A stretch of DNA of 64,000 nt from Alysiella filiformis (lineage in GTDB: Bacteria > Pseudomonadota > Gammaproteobacteria > Burkholderiales > Neisseriaceae): assembly GCF_014054525.1 (NCBI RefSeq), contig NZ_CP059564.1:444357-508356 (forward strand), given 5' to 3'. Shown here in pieces: positions 39,281 to 48,339 of this stretch; the stretch's first letter is position 1, and the number at the start of each line of letters is the position of its first letter. Both the position numbers and the translations under genes were made by a program. The notes under the pieces were generated by a model, which saw only the letters and a list, made by a program, of their open reading frames with translations, was not told where the DNA came from and did not search any database.

Positions 39281-39955
39281 TTATTCAAAAAAATCCACCC
39301 AACCCCACTTTTCGCAGGCAGCCTGAAAATCCGCTTTATCTTGCACAGGCACCACCGCCACGCCCCAACATTCGTCCTGCAAATACCACAAAAACAACGC
39401 CGCACCGTGCGCCAAAAATTGCGTTTGCAACCAACGAAAACATGGCTCTATCGGATAATCATCAAGCTCACGCCAAAAATCTTCTTCGCGGTAAGCCGAC
39501 CAGTTGGGCGTAAAACCAAAGCGTTGCCACATCGGCGACATTTCTGCGAATAAATCGGCATAATCGGGATTTTTCCAATTGTTGCTGTAATCTTCCACCA
39601 CCGCAAAATATGCCGTATCCAACGCCCGATTGGATACCGCCAAAAGATAATCAGGCTCCAAACCCAAATGTTCGTCATCTTGCAATTCATTGGGGATATT
39701 TGCCAACACGGTTTGCATGGCGGACGGATTGTCGCGATACAGCACCGCTAACCATTCGGCAAATGCCGTTTCGCGCTGTTGCCAAAGTGCCAATTCTTCG
39801 GCGGTGGGCGGTTTGGGTGGGCGAAAAGTGGCATCAAACCAGCGCATAATCCAACTGACAATCATGCCAAAAATCGCCCAAAACCAAATCGTCAGCACAA
39901 TGCCCGCCAACAGTTTGAAAATGAAATTAAACCATGAAAATGGGGTTTCACACAT
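39281..39955 (-). CDS. Hypothetical membrane-anchored protein
   Basis: A 224-residue protein with one N-terminal transmembrane segment (about 12-37, FKLLAGIVLTIWFWAIFGMI) and a soluble acidic C-terminal domain of about 170 residues rich in Trp and aromatic residues (YREEDFWRELDDYPIEPCFR). Family not recognised with certainty. GAAAGGAAAAAATC precedes the start. The near-C-terminal FQAA comes from a DUS. Confidence 0.65.
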   Translation of the reverse strand: MCETPFSWFNFIFKLLAGIVLTIWFWAIFGMIVSWIMRWFDATFRPPKPPTAEELALWQQRETAFAEWLAVLYRDNPSAMQTVLANIPNELQDDEHLGLEPDYLLAVSNRALDTAYFAVVEDYSNNWKNPDYADLFAEMSPMWQRFGFTPNWSAYREEDFWRELDDYPIEPCFRWLQTQFLAHGAALFLWYLQDECWGVAVVPVQDKADFQAACEKWGWVDFFE

Positions 39956-39983
39956 GATTTTTTCCTTTCAGGCTGCCTTAAAG

Positions 39984-40152
39984 TACACGACAATTTTTGA
40001 TGTTGCCACAAACTTGCCCCTCCCCCTATGTAAGGGGGAGGGCTGGGGTGAGGGTTAGAAACTCAACGAGCCACCCCCACCCTAACCCTCCCCCGCCAGA
40101 CGGGGGAGGGAACAGATTTCAGGCAGCCCAAAGATTTTTATCGTGTACTGTA
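39984..40152. repeat. CCCTCCCCC-type repeat, full copy
   Basis: About 170 bp bounded by GTACACGACAATTTTTGAT and its inverse ATTTTTATCGTGTAC. It contains G/C-rich inverted arms CCCCTCCCCCTATG / AAGGGGGAGGG and CCCTCCCCCGCC / GGGGGAGGG. Another full copy is at 49437-49606. Confidence 0.75.
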
Positions 40153-40224
40153 AGGCTGCCTGAAATGGTTATAAAAATAGATAATTACAAAGTACGCCGA
40201 ACCTACCTACAAAAACGAAATGCA

Positions 40225-40689
40225 TCATTCCTCATCTTGTTTTTGATAAGTTTGATACACATTCCAAATCAAATACAATCCCAACAAAATCACAACCAAT
40301 CCAAATGCAAACTCACCTGTTGGCGACACTTCTGGGCGATTTGCAACACGCAATTTCTGCGGATTTTTGGCAGCATATTCTCGCTTAATGCTCTCACCAC
40401 GCATTAAGCTGTTTTTTTCACTGGGTAAAATAAAACCGTTATTGACAATAACCCATTGACCTTCCTTGGTTTGAAACTTCAAATTAGCGGAATATTCAGA
40501 TGTTTTATTGCGTTTACCACTTTGTCGTTCATTTAATACATTATCTGCCAAATAAACTTCTACCGTATGCTTACCTTGACGAAACAATTGATTATCTTGC
40601 GATAAAGCATAGGCGCGAGAAACAGATTGCCAACCTAAAAATGCACAACACACAATCAGCAATAATTTGATTTTTAAGATTTTATTCAT
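40225..40689 (-). CDS. Hypothetical exported membrane protein
   Basis: A 154-residue protein with an N-terminal signal or anchor (about 7-25), an extracytoplasmic middle (about 30-115) and a C-terminal membrane segment (about 128-146, FAFGLVVILLGLYLIWNVY) with a charged tail. The two-segment layout with a beta-rich loop resembles DUF3592-like proteins, but I am not sure. The ribosome-binding site is weak. It is first of three small membrane-protein genes on this strand (with 41031 and 41730). Confidence 0.6.
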   Translation of the reverse strand: MNKILKIKLLLIVCCAFLGWQSVSRAYALSQDNQLFRQGKHTVEVYLADNVLNERQSGKRNKTSEYSANLKFQTKEGQWVIVNNGFILPSEKNSLMRGESIKREYAAKNPQKLRVANRPEVSPTGEFAFGLVVILLGLYLIWNVYQTYQKQDEE

Positions 40690-40734
40690 ATTTTTTGGAT
40701 ACTTTCATCAATACGGATTAAAAAATGATTTCAG

Positions 40735-40893
40735 ACTGAAACCTTTGCAAAATCCACTTTAAAACTGACGTAGGGGCGAATTTCATATTCGCCCCTTTTT
40801 CAATTTATTGATAAAAATGAAAATTTCTACAAGCCCAAACTGGGCAGATATGAAATCTGCCCCTACGAACCGAGTTTTGCAAAGGTTTCAGAC
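40735..40893. repeat. MITE-like repeat, intact copy
   Basis: The best intact copy: terminal inverted repeats CTGAAACCTTTGCAAAA / TTTTGCAAAGGTTTCAG enclose a TAGGGGCGAATTTCATATTC arm and the matching AGATATGAAATCTGCCCCTA arm. At about 159 bp it has no coding capacity. The rest of 40690-41030 shows no gene. Confidence 0.8.
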
Positions 40894-41030
40894 TACCTGA
40901 AACAGAAATTCATCATATTACATTTTTTTGCAAAAAAACAATTTAACATTTATTTACAAAAAAATTTGAATGATGAAAATGACGAAGGTTTTGTAACGTA
41001 TACCGTGCATATCCAATTTTCTACACAACT

Positions 41031-41588
41031 TTATTTTCTGCGTTTCAATCGTTGATTGCTCAATTTAGCGTCATATTCATTGTCCATTTCCGCGAAAACA
41101 AGCTCATCATCTTCCAGATTGGCAACGGCAATATTATCGCCAGCCACCACATTTAAATACAATTTGTCATCAATGATTGTCCACTCACCCCCAAATCCAG
41201 CCAACGCAGGCACATTTTCTGGCTTGATTTTGACTATGTATTGCCAATTAAAAGTACGATGTTGTTTGAATTGATACAAAGTCAAAATCTGCGTGTCATT
41301 TTGGTAAACGCGATAACGGCAAAATCGGCTATTAATCAACCATTCTCGCAATAAAAATGGCAAAGACCCAATCAAAACAAGCGTGCCAATGTCCAACAAA
41401 ATCAAGAGCCAAATCCAACGATTGTAATCTTTGTCCAAGCCCTGCGTTCCCAGAAAAAAGCACATCAGTCCAATCACAGGCGCAAAAGACGAATGTTTGT
41501 TTTCGCGTAATTGGGCAAGTAAAATCCACAAATTGACACAAGCAATAAAAATAAAGGGTAGAAAATAAAGTATTTTCCAATCATTCAT
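41031..41588 (-). CDS. Hypothetical membrane protein
   Basis: A 185-residue protein with hydrophobic segments at about 7-26, 37-50 and 60-82, followed by a soluble C-terminal half. The half has a strand-rich RYRVYQNDTQILTLYQF segment (a PH-like domain is possible) and a basic tail KLSNQRLKRRK. Family not recognised. A good site (GAAAGGAAAAAATC) precedes the start. Confidence 0.65.
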   Translation of the reverse strand: MNDWKILYFLPFIFIACVNLWILLAQLRENKHSSFAPVIGLMCFFLGTQGLDKDYNRWIWLLILLDIGTLVLIGSLPFLLREWLINSRFCRYRVYQNDTQILTLYQFKQHRTFNWQYIVKIKPENVPALAGFGGEWTIIDDKLYLNVVAGDNIAVANLEDDELVFAEMDNEYDAKLSNQRLKRRK

Positions 41589-41638
41589 TTTGATTTTTTC
41601 CTTTCAGGCTGCCTGAAAATGCGAGCGGACGGCAATCA

Positions 41639-41705
41639 GTAGGGTGCGTACCACGCACCGAATTTTCACAAAATTTTGATTATTTCAATCAATTTGGTAC
41701 GCATG
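41639..41705. repeat. GTAGGGTGCG repeat, degenerate copy
   Basis: TAGGGTGCGTACCACGCACC at the left, a weaker inverse (TTTGGTACGCATGAAG) at the right. Same family as 12566-12633. Confidence 0.5.
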
Positions 41706-41729
41706 AAGCACTCAACTGCGTTAGGAATA

Positions 41730-42551
41730 TTATTGGACATTTTTAGTCTCCTGTTTGGGTTTAACAACACTAATTAAAAATTTAAAGATTGGATATGGAC
41801 GAACAAAAGGTTGATTTGGACAATCTTCAGCAAACATCCATGGCATTCTAGCACCACCTCTCCCACCCAACCCTTTTTCAAATACATAACTTGTTTTTTC
41901 AGCAATAATTTCATTGGTTTTTTGGTCAATAATTTGAATACTTCCACCTGCCACCCAATGTTTGCGTAATTCAGGGTCAATATTTTGCTCAAAAGTTACT
42001 GCATAACGTGCTGGATTTTTAGGATTTTTTTCTTGAAGCAATGGTCGTCTACCAGTATAACGAATAATATCTGTTTGATTTTTTTGTAAAACATCAATAT
42101 ATAAATATCCAACTCCATTAGTATGATGTCCTAAAAATGTTCGTATAAACCCGTCCCCTGCATATGATTGAAAAGCAGCATCCCTCCACATAGGGTTATG
42201 AGCATCAGAATCTTTAAATGAATCTTCTTCAGATACGATTTTCAACAACATAATCCCTTCCACATTATCCACCGTGCGATAAATCTTTTCGCCTGCTTGT
42301 TCGCATTGCTTTTTAAATACGGCTGCGGCTTGTTCGTAACGTTCTTGTTGTTCTTTGGCTGCTTGGTATTTCTTTGGACTGGGTAAAATCATGGCGATAA
42401 ATCCTGCTGGCACAATCAGCAGCCATGCCACATAAAATCGCATTCGGGCTTTGTTGGCTTTTAAAATCCCCCAGCCAATTAAAATCAGCACAAGCATACT
42501 GCCCCAATAAACAGTATTGACAAAAGCGTATAAATCGTAGGTGGTAAACAT
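41730..42551 (-). CDS. Hypothetical membrane protein
   Basis: A 273-residue protein with two N-terminal transmembrane segments (about 14-32 and 39-57), a short charged coiled segment (KKYQAAKEQQERYEQAAAVF) and a large C-terminal domain of about 180 residues containing GRRPLLQEKNPKNPARYAV and GGRGGARMPWMF. Family not recognised. AAAGAAAGCAAACC precedes the start. It forms a cluster of unknown membrane proteins with its two downstream neighbours. Confidence 0.65.
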   Translation of the reverse strand: MFTTYDLYAFVNTVYWGSMLVLILIGWGILKANKARMRFYVAWLLIVPAGFIAMILPSPKKYQAAKEQQERYEQAAAVFKKQCEQAGEKIYRTVDNVEGIMLLKIVSEEDSFKDSDAHNPMWRDAAFQSYAGDGFIRTFLGHHTNGVGYLYIDVLQKNQTDIIRYTGRRPLLQEKNPKNPARYAVTFEQNIDPELRKHWVAGGSIQIIDQKTNEIIAEKTSYVFEKGLGGRGGARMPWMFAEDCPNQPFVRPYPIFKFLISVVKPKQETKNVQ

Positions 42552-42669
42552 GGTTTGCTTTCTTTAAATGAAAATCTTGAAATGCCATTCAGTTTTGCAG
42601 GGACATACGCACACCGATTTACCCAAAATAGCGTGATTTTGATGCGAGGTACGCGCCCTACATTTTTAT

Positions 42670-43728
42670 TCAGGCAGCCTGAATTGCCACTCCAATCGCA
42701 TTCAACAAATCATCAATATGCTGCGCGGTCGTGTCAAAACTGCACACCAAACGCACCGTGCCTTGCTCGTCCCAATCGTAAAAATAAGTGTGTTGGCGCA
42801 CTTTGTCCGCCACGCCATTGGGCAATTTCACAAACACGGCATTGGCTTGCGTGGGGTAAACCAGTTCCACGCCCTGAATGTTTTTCAGGCTGCCTGAAAG
42901 TTTTTGCGCCATGGCGTTGGCGTTTTGCGCGGCATTAAGCCACAAATCGTTTTCCAGCAAAGCAATGAATTGCGCGGAAATAAAACGCATTTTGGACGCA
43001 AGTTGCACATTCATTTTGCGTAAAAATTTCATGCCGTTTGCGTTTAAAACATTTTTTTCATTCAACACAATCACGCATTCGCCCAACAATAAACCGTTTT
43101 TGGTGCCGCCAAACGACAAAATGTCCACGCCCACATCTGCCGTGATGTCGCGCAAATTCACGCCCAAAGCCGCCGCCGCATTCGCCAAACGTGCGCCGTC
43201 CATGTGCAAAGCGATGCCTTTTTCGTGGCAAAAATCGGCAATGGCGCGGATTTCATCAGGCGTGTAAACCGTACCGCATTCGGTGCTTTGCGTGATGCTG
43301 ACGGCAAGCGGCTGGGCGCGGTGTTCCACGCCAAAACCATGCGCGTGTTGGGCGATGAGTTCGGGGTTTAATTTGCCGTCTGATGTGGGAATCGTCCACA
43401 ATTTGAATCCGCCAACGGCTTGTGGGGCTGTGCTTTCGTCCACATTGATGTGTGCCGATTCCGCGCAAATTACCGCGCCCCAACGCGGCAGGCAGGCTTG
43501 CAATGCCAACACATTTGCGCCTGTGCCATTGAACACGGGGTAGGCTAGGGCGGATTCGCCAAAATGCTGTTTGATGAGATTTTGCAGATGAGCGATGTAG
43601 GGGTCGTTGCCATATGCGCCAAGGTGTCCGCCATTGGCTTGGGCGATTGCCGCCATGATTTCAGGCAGCACGCCCGAATAATTGTCGGAGGCGAAAGAGT
43701 GGGATTGTGGGTTGTGTAAAATATTCAT
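42670..43728 (-). CDS. ltaE: Low-specificity L-threonine aldolase
   Basis: A 352-residue PLP enzyme of the beta-eliminating lyase fold. It has FASDNYSGVLPEIMAAI at the N terminus, AYGNDP (about 39-43), NGTGANVLALQA, HMDGARLANAA and the PLP lysine K210 in SFGGTKNGLL. It cleaves threonine or allo-threonine to glycine and acetaldehyde. TTAGGAAAACCC precedes the start. A DUS in frame encodes KLSGSLKN. A single gene. Confidence 0.9.
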   Translation of the reverse strand: MNILHNPQSHSFASDNYSGVLPEIMAAIAQANGGHLGAYGNDPYIAHLQNLIKQHFGESALAYPVFNGTGANVLALQACLPRWGAVICAESAHINVDESTAPQAVGGFKLWTIPTSDGKLNPELIAQHAHGFGVEHRAQPLAVSITQSTECGTVYTPDEIRAIADFCHEKGIALHMDGARLANAAAALGVNLRDITADVGVDILSFGGTKNGLLLGECVIVLNEKNVLNANGMKFLRKMNVQLASKMRFISAQFIALLENDLWLNAAQNANAMAQKLSGSLKNIQGVELVYPTQANAVFVKLPNGVADKVRQHTYFYDWDEQGTVRLVCSFDTTAQHIDDLLNAIGVAIQAA

Positions 43729-43789
43729 TTTGGGTTTTCCTAAAAATCAAAAAAAGCTGCCTGAAACGCGGTCAAGCAGCTTGATGTGA

Positions 43790-43805
43790 TGTTTCATGTG
43801 AAACA
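43790..43805. promoter_or_regulatory. parS-like palindrome
   Basis: TGTTTCATGTGAAACA, 15 of 16 matches to the parS consensus (position 8 T for C). Intergenic, about 550 bp from the two best parS sites. Confidence 0.4.
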
Positions 43806-43871
43806 TGATTTTAGCATTGAATGGGGTTTCAGGCTGCCTTTTACTGTCCTACGAAAAATGATTTTTGCCTT

Positions 43872-43907
43872 CGGCGACTTACTTTTTAAAAAAGTAAGCC
43901 AAATAAA
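43872..43907. repeat. CTTACTTTTT hairpin repeat, copy 1
   Basis: CTTACTTTTTAAAAAAGTAAG (written as two arms, CTTACTTTTT and AAAAAGTAAG) followed by CCAAATAAAC. Copies are at 45436-45468 and 54494-54527. It could act as a bidirectional terminator. Confidence 0.6.
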
Positions 43908-43977
43908 CGAATGCACAACGATTGGTGTATCAACAACATTTTCAGGCAGCCTGAAAAGCCATTTATCAAACACACCA

Positions 43978-44322
43978 CTATTTCATCTCAAAAACATAAC
44001 ACTGTTTATCATAATCAGCCACATAACCCGCTACCGTATCGGATTGTGTTTTCCCTGCCAAATCGTATTCAATGCCCAAACGAAATTCATTCATATCCGC
44101 AAAATTGATTTGGTGTTGATAACGTTGATTGGGCAACAAAGAACCAATCCAAACTTTTTTGGGTTGAGCCAAATGGTCATAAATCACATACACATTTTTT
44201 ACCGTTTGATTGCTGTGATTTTCAATTATCACAAAACCACGTTCTGAAACACGCACACTTGCCCATGCCACCACGCAACATAAGCCCAACAGCACCACGC
44301 CATAAGCCAAATATTTTTTCAT
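43978..44322 (-). CDS. Hypothetical anchored protein (114 aa)
   Basis: A 114-residue protein with an N-terminal hydrophobic segment (about 5-22, LAYGVVLLGLCCVVAWASV) and a small beta-rich domain (GFVIIENHSNQTVKNVYVIY) with the C terminus KQCYVFEMK. Likely periplasmic and membrane-tethered. Family not recognised. GGTGGGATA precedes the start. Confidence 0.65.
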   Translation of the reverse strand: MKKYLAYGVVLLGLCCVVAWASVRVSERGFVIIENHSNQTVKNVYVIYDHLAQPKKVWIGSLLPNQRYQHQINFADMNEFRLGIEYDLAGKTQSDTVAGYVADYDKQCYVFEMK

Positions 44323-44351
44323 TATCCCACCACTTGTTTCACAAAATAAAA

Positions 44352-44367
44352 CGTTTCACGTGAAACA
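44352..44367. promoter_or_regulatory. parS site (15/16)
   Basis: CGTTTCACGTGAAACA, identical to the ParB-binding consensus TGTTTCACGTGAAACA except for the first base; the central 14 bp are a perfect palindrome. It is 25 bp from a second, exact site. Confidence 0.7.
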
Positions 44368-44392
44368 TCATTCAAACTTTGATTGAAAATCA

Positions 44393-44408
44393 TGTTTCAC
44401 GTGAAACA
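44393..44408. promoter_or_regulatory. parS site (exact)
   Basis: TGTTTCACGTGAAACA, an exact match to the bacterial parS consensus bound by ParB during chromosome segregation. It is intergenic, just past the etfA stop codon. parS sites usually cluster within tens of kb of the replication origin. Confidence 0.8.
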
Positions 44409-44440
44409 TTATTGCCGTTTCATCAATTTTATTTCACAAA

Positions 44441-45379
44441 TCAACGCGCATTCAGTGCTTTTGTCAATTCAGGCACAATCTCAAACAAATCGCCCACCAT
44501 GCCCAAATCCGCCACATTAAAGATGGGCGCGTCTGGGTCTTTGTTAATCGCCACAATGGTTTTGCTGTCTTGCATGCCCGCAATGTGCTGAATCGCGCCC
44601 GAAATGCCCACCGCAACATACAATTCAGGCGCAACAATTTTGCCTGTTTGACCGACTTGACTGTCGTTGGGCGCGTAATCCGCGTCCACAGCCGCACGGC
44701 TTGCGCCAATGGCTGCGCCCAAAGCGTCTGCCAATGGGGTCAAAACCGCATTGAATTGTTCAGCGCTGCCCAATGCGCGTCCGCCCGACACAATCACACG
44801 CGCCTGTGTGAGTTCGGGGCGGTCGGATTGGGTCAATTCACGCGACACAAAACGGCTGATGTTTTGCGCTGGCGTTGCGGTAACACTTTGAATTGACGCG
44901 GTATTATCGCCCAATTCGGCTGCCTGAAACGCGCTGGCGCGAATGGTCAAAACCAATTTGCTTTCATGGCTTTGCACGGTGGTAAACACATTGCCTGCAT
45001 AAATGGGGCGCACAAAGGTTTTTTCATCAACAATTTCTGTTAAATCAGATACTTGTAAGCAATCCAACAAAGCCGCCACGCGCGGCATGATGTTTTTGCC
45101 AAACGCGCTCGCTGCCGCCACAATGTGCGTGTAAGGTTGCGCCAACGACACCACCAATGGCGCGATTTCTTCCGCCAAGCATTCGGCAAAATGCGCTGCG
45201 TCTGCGTGCAACACTTTGGCGATGCCTTGAATTTTGCTGGCTTGTTCCGCCACGTTCAGGCAGCCTGAACCTGCCACCAACAAGTGAATTTCGCCCAATT
45301 TTTGCGCCGCTCCCACCGCGTGCAAAGTGGCTGGGCTGATTTGTTTGCCATCGTGTTCGGCAAGAATTAAAACGGTCAT
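44441..45379 (-). CDS. etfA: Electron transfer flavoprotein alpha subunit
   Basis: A 312-residue ETF alpha subunit. The C-terminal FAD-binding domain has the signature VAVGISGAIQHIAGMQDSKT and AINKDPDAPIFNVADLG, and earlier ARVIVSGGRALGS. With EtfB it carries electrons from acyl-CoA and related dehydrogenases to ETF-quinone oxidoreductase. GAAGGAAAAGACATC precedes the start. It is downstream of etfB on the same strand, but 215 bp apart because of a repeat insertion. DUS in frame gives FQAAELG and SGCLN. Confidence 0.95.
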   Translation of the reverse strand: MTVLILAEHDGKQISPATLHAVGAAQKLGEIHLLVAGSGCLNVAEQASKIQGIAKVLHADAAHFAECLAEEIAPLVVSLAQPYTHIVAAASAFGKNIMPRVAALLDCLQVSDLTEIVDEKTFVRPIYAGNVFTTVQSHESKLVLTIRASAFQAAELGDNTASIQSVTATPAQNISRFVSRELTQSDRPELTQARVIVSGGRALGSAEQFNAVLTPLADALGAAIGASRAAVDADYAPNDSQVGQTGKIVAPELYVAVGISGAIQHIAGMQDSKTIVAINKDPDAPIFNVADLGMVGDLFEIVPELTKALNAR

Positions 45380-45435
45380 GATGTCTTTTCCTTCATTTTT
45401 GATTTGCCTACGGCGTGCGCTCTGTCGCCGCGCAG

Positions 45436-45468
45436 CGACTTACTTTTTAAAAAAGTAAGCCAAATAAT
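45436..45468. repeat. CTTACTTTTT hairpin repeat inside the etfB-etfA gap
   Basis: Arms CTTACTTTTT and AAAAAGTAAG with the same flanks (GCGA before, CCAAATA after) as at 43872. It lies between etfB and etfA and could reduce etfA transcription. Confidence 0.6.
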
Positions 45469-45594
45469 ATGATTGCGTTTTTTTGCACATAAACAATGGG
45501 GTTTCAATCAACCAAAAAACTTTTCAGGCTGCCTAAAAACCCTTTTTTATCAAAAATATTGATAAAAATATGCAAAATCATTTCAAAATATCAA

Positions 45595-46341
45595 TTAAAT
45601 TGCTTTTAAAGCGGTCAATTTTTCCACCAATTCCGCCACGCTGGACACTTTCACGCCAGCCTGACGCGCTTTGGGTTCGGCAACTTTTTGCACAATCAAA
45701 CGCGGCTCAATGTTCACGCCCAAATCAGCAGGCGTTTGTTTTTCCAAAGGCTTTTTCTTTGCTGCCATCAAATTGGGCAATTTCACAAAACGCGGTTCAT
45801 TCAAACGCAAATCGGTGCTAATCACGGCAGGCAATTTCAACGCCACGGTTTCCAAACCACCATCAATTTCGCGTGTTACCTGCACTTCGTTTTCCTGCAA
45901 ATCCACTTTGCTGGCAAATGTGGCTTGGGGCGCATTCAACAAAGCGGCAAGCATTTGCGCGGTTTGGTTGGCATCATCGTCAATGGCTTGTTTGCCCAAT
46001 AAAATGATTTGTGCTTGCTCTTGTTCATTGATTTTTTTCAACAATTTGGCAACGGCAAGCGGTTCAAGCGCGGTTTCGGTTTCCACATGAATGGCGCGGT
46101 CTGCACCCATTGCCAAGGCGGTACGCAACACGTCTTCGCATTTTTTTTCGCCCAGCGACACGGCAACGATTTCGCTGATTTTACCCGCCTCTTTCAGGCG
46201 CACGGCTTCTTCTACCGCGATTTCGTCAAAGGGATTCATGGACATTTTCACATTGCCAATGTCCACATCGGAACCATCGGCTTTCACGCGCACTTTGACG
46301 TTGAAGTCCACCACGCGCTTTACGGCAACAAGGGCTTTCAT
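45595..46341 (-). CDS. etfB: Electron transfer flavoprotein beta subunit
   Basis: A 248-residue ETF beta subunit: [20 protein letters not shown] at the N terminus, [32 protein letters not shown] and the ETF beta signature [20 protein letters not shown] (20 residues), then [13 protein letters not shown]. It forms the FAD/AMP-binding heterodimer with EtfA. TTGGAGTAAAT precedes the start. Confidence 0.95.
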   Translation of the reverse strand: MKALVAVKRVVDFNVKVRVKADGSDVDIGNVKMSMNPFDEIAVEEAVRLKEAGKISEIVAVSLGEKKCEDVLRTALAMGADRAIHVETETALEPLAVAKLLKKINEQEQAQIILLGKQAIDDDANQTAQMLAALLNAPQATFASKVDLQENEVQVTREIDGGLETVALKLPAVISTDLRLNEPRFVKLPNLMAAKKKPLEKQTPADLGVNIEPRLIVQKVAEPKARQAGVKVSSVAELVEKLTALKAI

Positions 46342-46682
46342 ATTTACTCCAATTTTGTTGTTTAATCAAAAAGATGTGTTTTCAGGCTGGCTGAAAACGT
46401 GTTGATTATTTTAAAGGAATAATGGGGATTTGGGTAGTTGCGTTTGTGTTTCCCCATCATTGGTTTAATCAATAAAAATCATCATCATCGCACCATTCAT
46501 GGACTTTCATCGCCAATAATCATCAATTATTTTGATTTTAATTTAAAAATAAAATTTAAAATAATGATGATGTACTTTCAGGCGGCTTTGATTGGATTGG
46601 GTCTTGCGGTATGCTGCCTGAAAGTGTGTTTTCAATTTAAATCAAAATAAGTGATTAAATATTCAATTTAAGATTGATTTAT
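46342..46682. other. AT-rich intergenic region upstream of etfB
   Basis: 341 bp with a DUS-like hairpin (TTTTCAGGCTGGCTGAAAA, 46379), AT-rich stretches and a short unexplained segment. No gene, no clear promoter. Confidence 0.4.
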
Positions 46683-47645
46683 TCAATGATTTTGAATTTG
46701 CAGCCATGTATCAAACACGTTTTGCACGCTGGGACTTTGCCCCACGCCGCCCAAATTGATGGCGCGTTCGGAAATTTGTACGCCTGTTTTGATGGGGTCG
46801 CTGTCGGTGTAGATGCCGATTAGGGGGCGATTGAAGGCGTTTGCCAAATGCAGCAATCCTGTATCCACCCCAATCACGCTTTGGGCGTGCGCCAACAGGC
46901 TGGCGGCTTGCGCCAAATTGAGTTTGGGGCAAACGTGGGCAAAGGGCAGGCGGTCGGCAAGGTATTGGGCGCGTTGTTTTTCGCTGTCGTTGCCCCAAGT
47001 GAGCAGCACGGGCAGGCGGTCGTGGGCGTGGATTTGGGCGAGCAGGGCAAGCCAATTTTCGTTTGCCCACAATTTGCTGTCGCGGCTGGTGGCGTGCAGG
47101 GCAATATGATACTGCGCGGGCAAATTCAGGCTGCCTGAAATGGCTGGCGGCAGAGCCAAACCAAAATCGGGCGCACCGTCCACGGCATAGCCAAAGGCTT
47201 GCGCGAAAAGTTGGCGATTGCGCCACACGGCATCTTCTCCTTTTGGCACGGCAAAAGTTTGCGCGTAAAAATGGGCGGCAAGCGGCTCACGCGCGGAATG
47301 TTTGTCCAAACCCATAATCGGGGCGTTTGCCCAACGCGCAAACAGGGCTGATTTGAGCAGACTTTGGCTGTCCAACGCATTATCGTATTGTTGATTATGT
47401 AAAGTGGTTTTCAGGCTGCCCATTTCGCGCCAAGTGGCTGCCTGAAACAGTTTTTTGCGCCAATTTCGCCACGCCATTTCATGCACGTTTTGCACAAAGG
47501 GGTGCAGTCGCGCAATGTCGGCAAAGGCGCGTTCGCACAACCAGTCCAGTTGCACATCGGGGCAATGGCGCGACAAATCGGTAATGGCGGGCAGGGTGTG
47601 TATCAAATCGCCCATGCTGGACAGGCGCACAAGTAAAGTTTTCAT
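46683..47645 (-). CDS. waaC: Lipopolysaccharide heptosyltransferase I
   Basis: A 320-residue GT9 glycosyltransferase that adds the first heptose to Kdo in LOS inner core. Motifs: MKTLLVRLSSMGDLIHTLPA, DNALDSQSLLKSA, APIMGLDKHSARE, HALHATSRDSKLW-type donor region (IALHATSRDSKLWANENW) and IGVDTGLLHLANAFNRPLIG. Acts at the cytoplasmic face of the inner membrane. DUS are embedded in frame (KLFQAATW and SGSLNLPA). A single gene with a DUS terminator after the start-side neighbour at about 47705. Confidence 0.92.
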   Translation of the reverse strand: MKTLLVRLSSMGDLIHTLPAITDLSRHCPDVQLDWLCERAFADIARLHPFVQNVHEMAWRNWRKKLFQAATWREMGSLKTTLHNQQYDNALDSQSLLKSALFARWANAPIMGLDKHSAREPLAAHFYAQTFAVPKGEDAVWRNRQLFAQAFGYAVDGAPDFGLALPPAISGSLNLPAQYHIALHATSRDSKLWANENWLALLAQIHAHDRLPVLLTWGNDSEKQRAQYLADRLPFAHVCPKLNLAQAASLLAHAQSVIGVDTGLLHLANAFNRPLIGIYTDSDPIKTGVQISERAINLGGVGQSPSVQNVFDTWLQIQNH

Positions 47646-47706
47646 GTTTTAAGCCAATGTGAAAATGAGAATGGCGGCATTATCGCATTGTCGCCCCAAA
47701 ATCAAA

Positions 47707-47741
47707 AACGCTGCCTGAAAATGCGTGTTCAGGCAGCGTTC
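47707..47741. terminator. DUS hairpin
   Basis: AACGCTGCCTGAA and TTCAGGCAGCGTT around a short loop, between waaC and the next gene upstream. It ends the hypothetical gene at 47751. Confidence 0.65.
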
Positions 47742-47750
47742 CCCATCATA

Positions 47751-48155
47751 TTATAAATAGCAACGTTTTGGGTTCACATGATATTGGCGACTGAAACTCG
47801 CCCAATGCTTGCTGGTAAAATGATAGGCGGTGATGCACAAATTGCCCGTTTCCACCACCACCAAGCCGCCTTTGTCGGCGATTTGTTTCAGCACACGCAT
47901 TTCCGATTGCATTTGTGGCGAATAGGCAGGCACTTTGGCTTTTTTGCCTTGTTGTTGGGCGCGTTGTCGGGTTTCTTTCATGGCGCATTTTTTCATTTTT
48001 TCAAGCAAATCATACACATCGCGTGGGTTTAAAATGTAGCGGTCTTGAATCAATTTGCCATATTTGAGCGTTAAACGCATTTGCTCATAAGTGATGCCGC
48101 GCGTGTTGGTGCGAAAATGGCAATGATAGGTGCAGTCCAAATCCAACTGAAACAT
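47751..48155 (-). CDS. Hypothetical protein (134 aa)
   Basis: A 134-residue soluble protein starting MFQLDLDCTYHCHFRTNTRG, with a central basic stretch (MKETRQRAQQQGKKAKVPAY) and the end HVNPKRCYL. No membrane segment. AGGGAGAAAAATC precedes the Met at 48155; the longer upstream frame lacks a ribosome-binding site. Family not recognised. Confidence 0.65.
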   Translation of the reverse strand: MFQLDLDCTYHCHFRTNTRGITYEQMRLTLKYGKLIQDRYILNPRDVYDLLEKMKKCAMKETRQRAQQQGKKAKVPAYSPQMQSEMRVLKQIADKGGLVVVETGNLCITAYHFTSKHWASFSRQYHVNPKRCYL

Positions 48156-48339
48156 GATTTTTCTCCCTATTTTCTCACTAAATTGACAAAATCTTAACAC
48201 AAAATGAACCTTGCTACCGCACAAAACCCATTTGCGCCCAGCCCAAAAAAGGCATTTTCAGGCAGCCTGAAACCGCACACCAGCGAATTTTAAGCAAAAA
48301 GTGCCACTTTTTGTCAGTTACTCAAAACTAAATTTCTTT

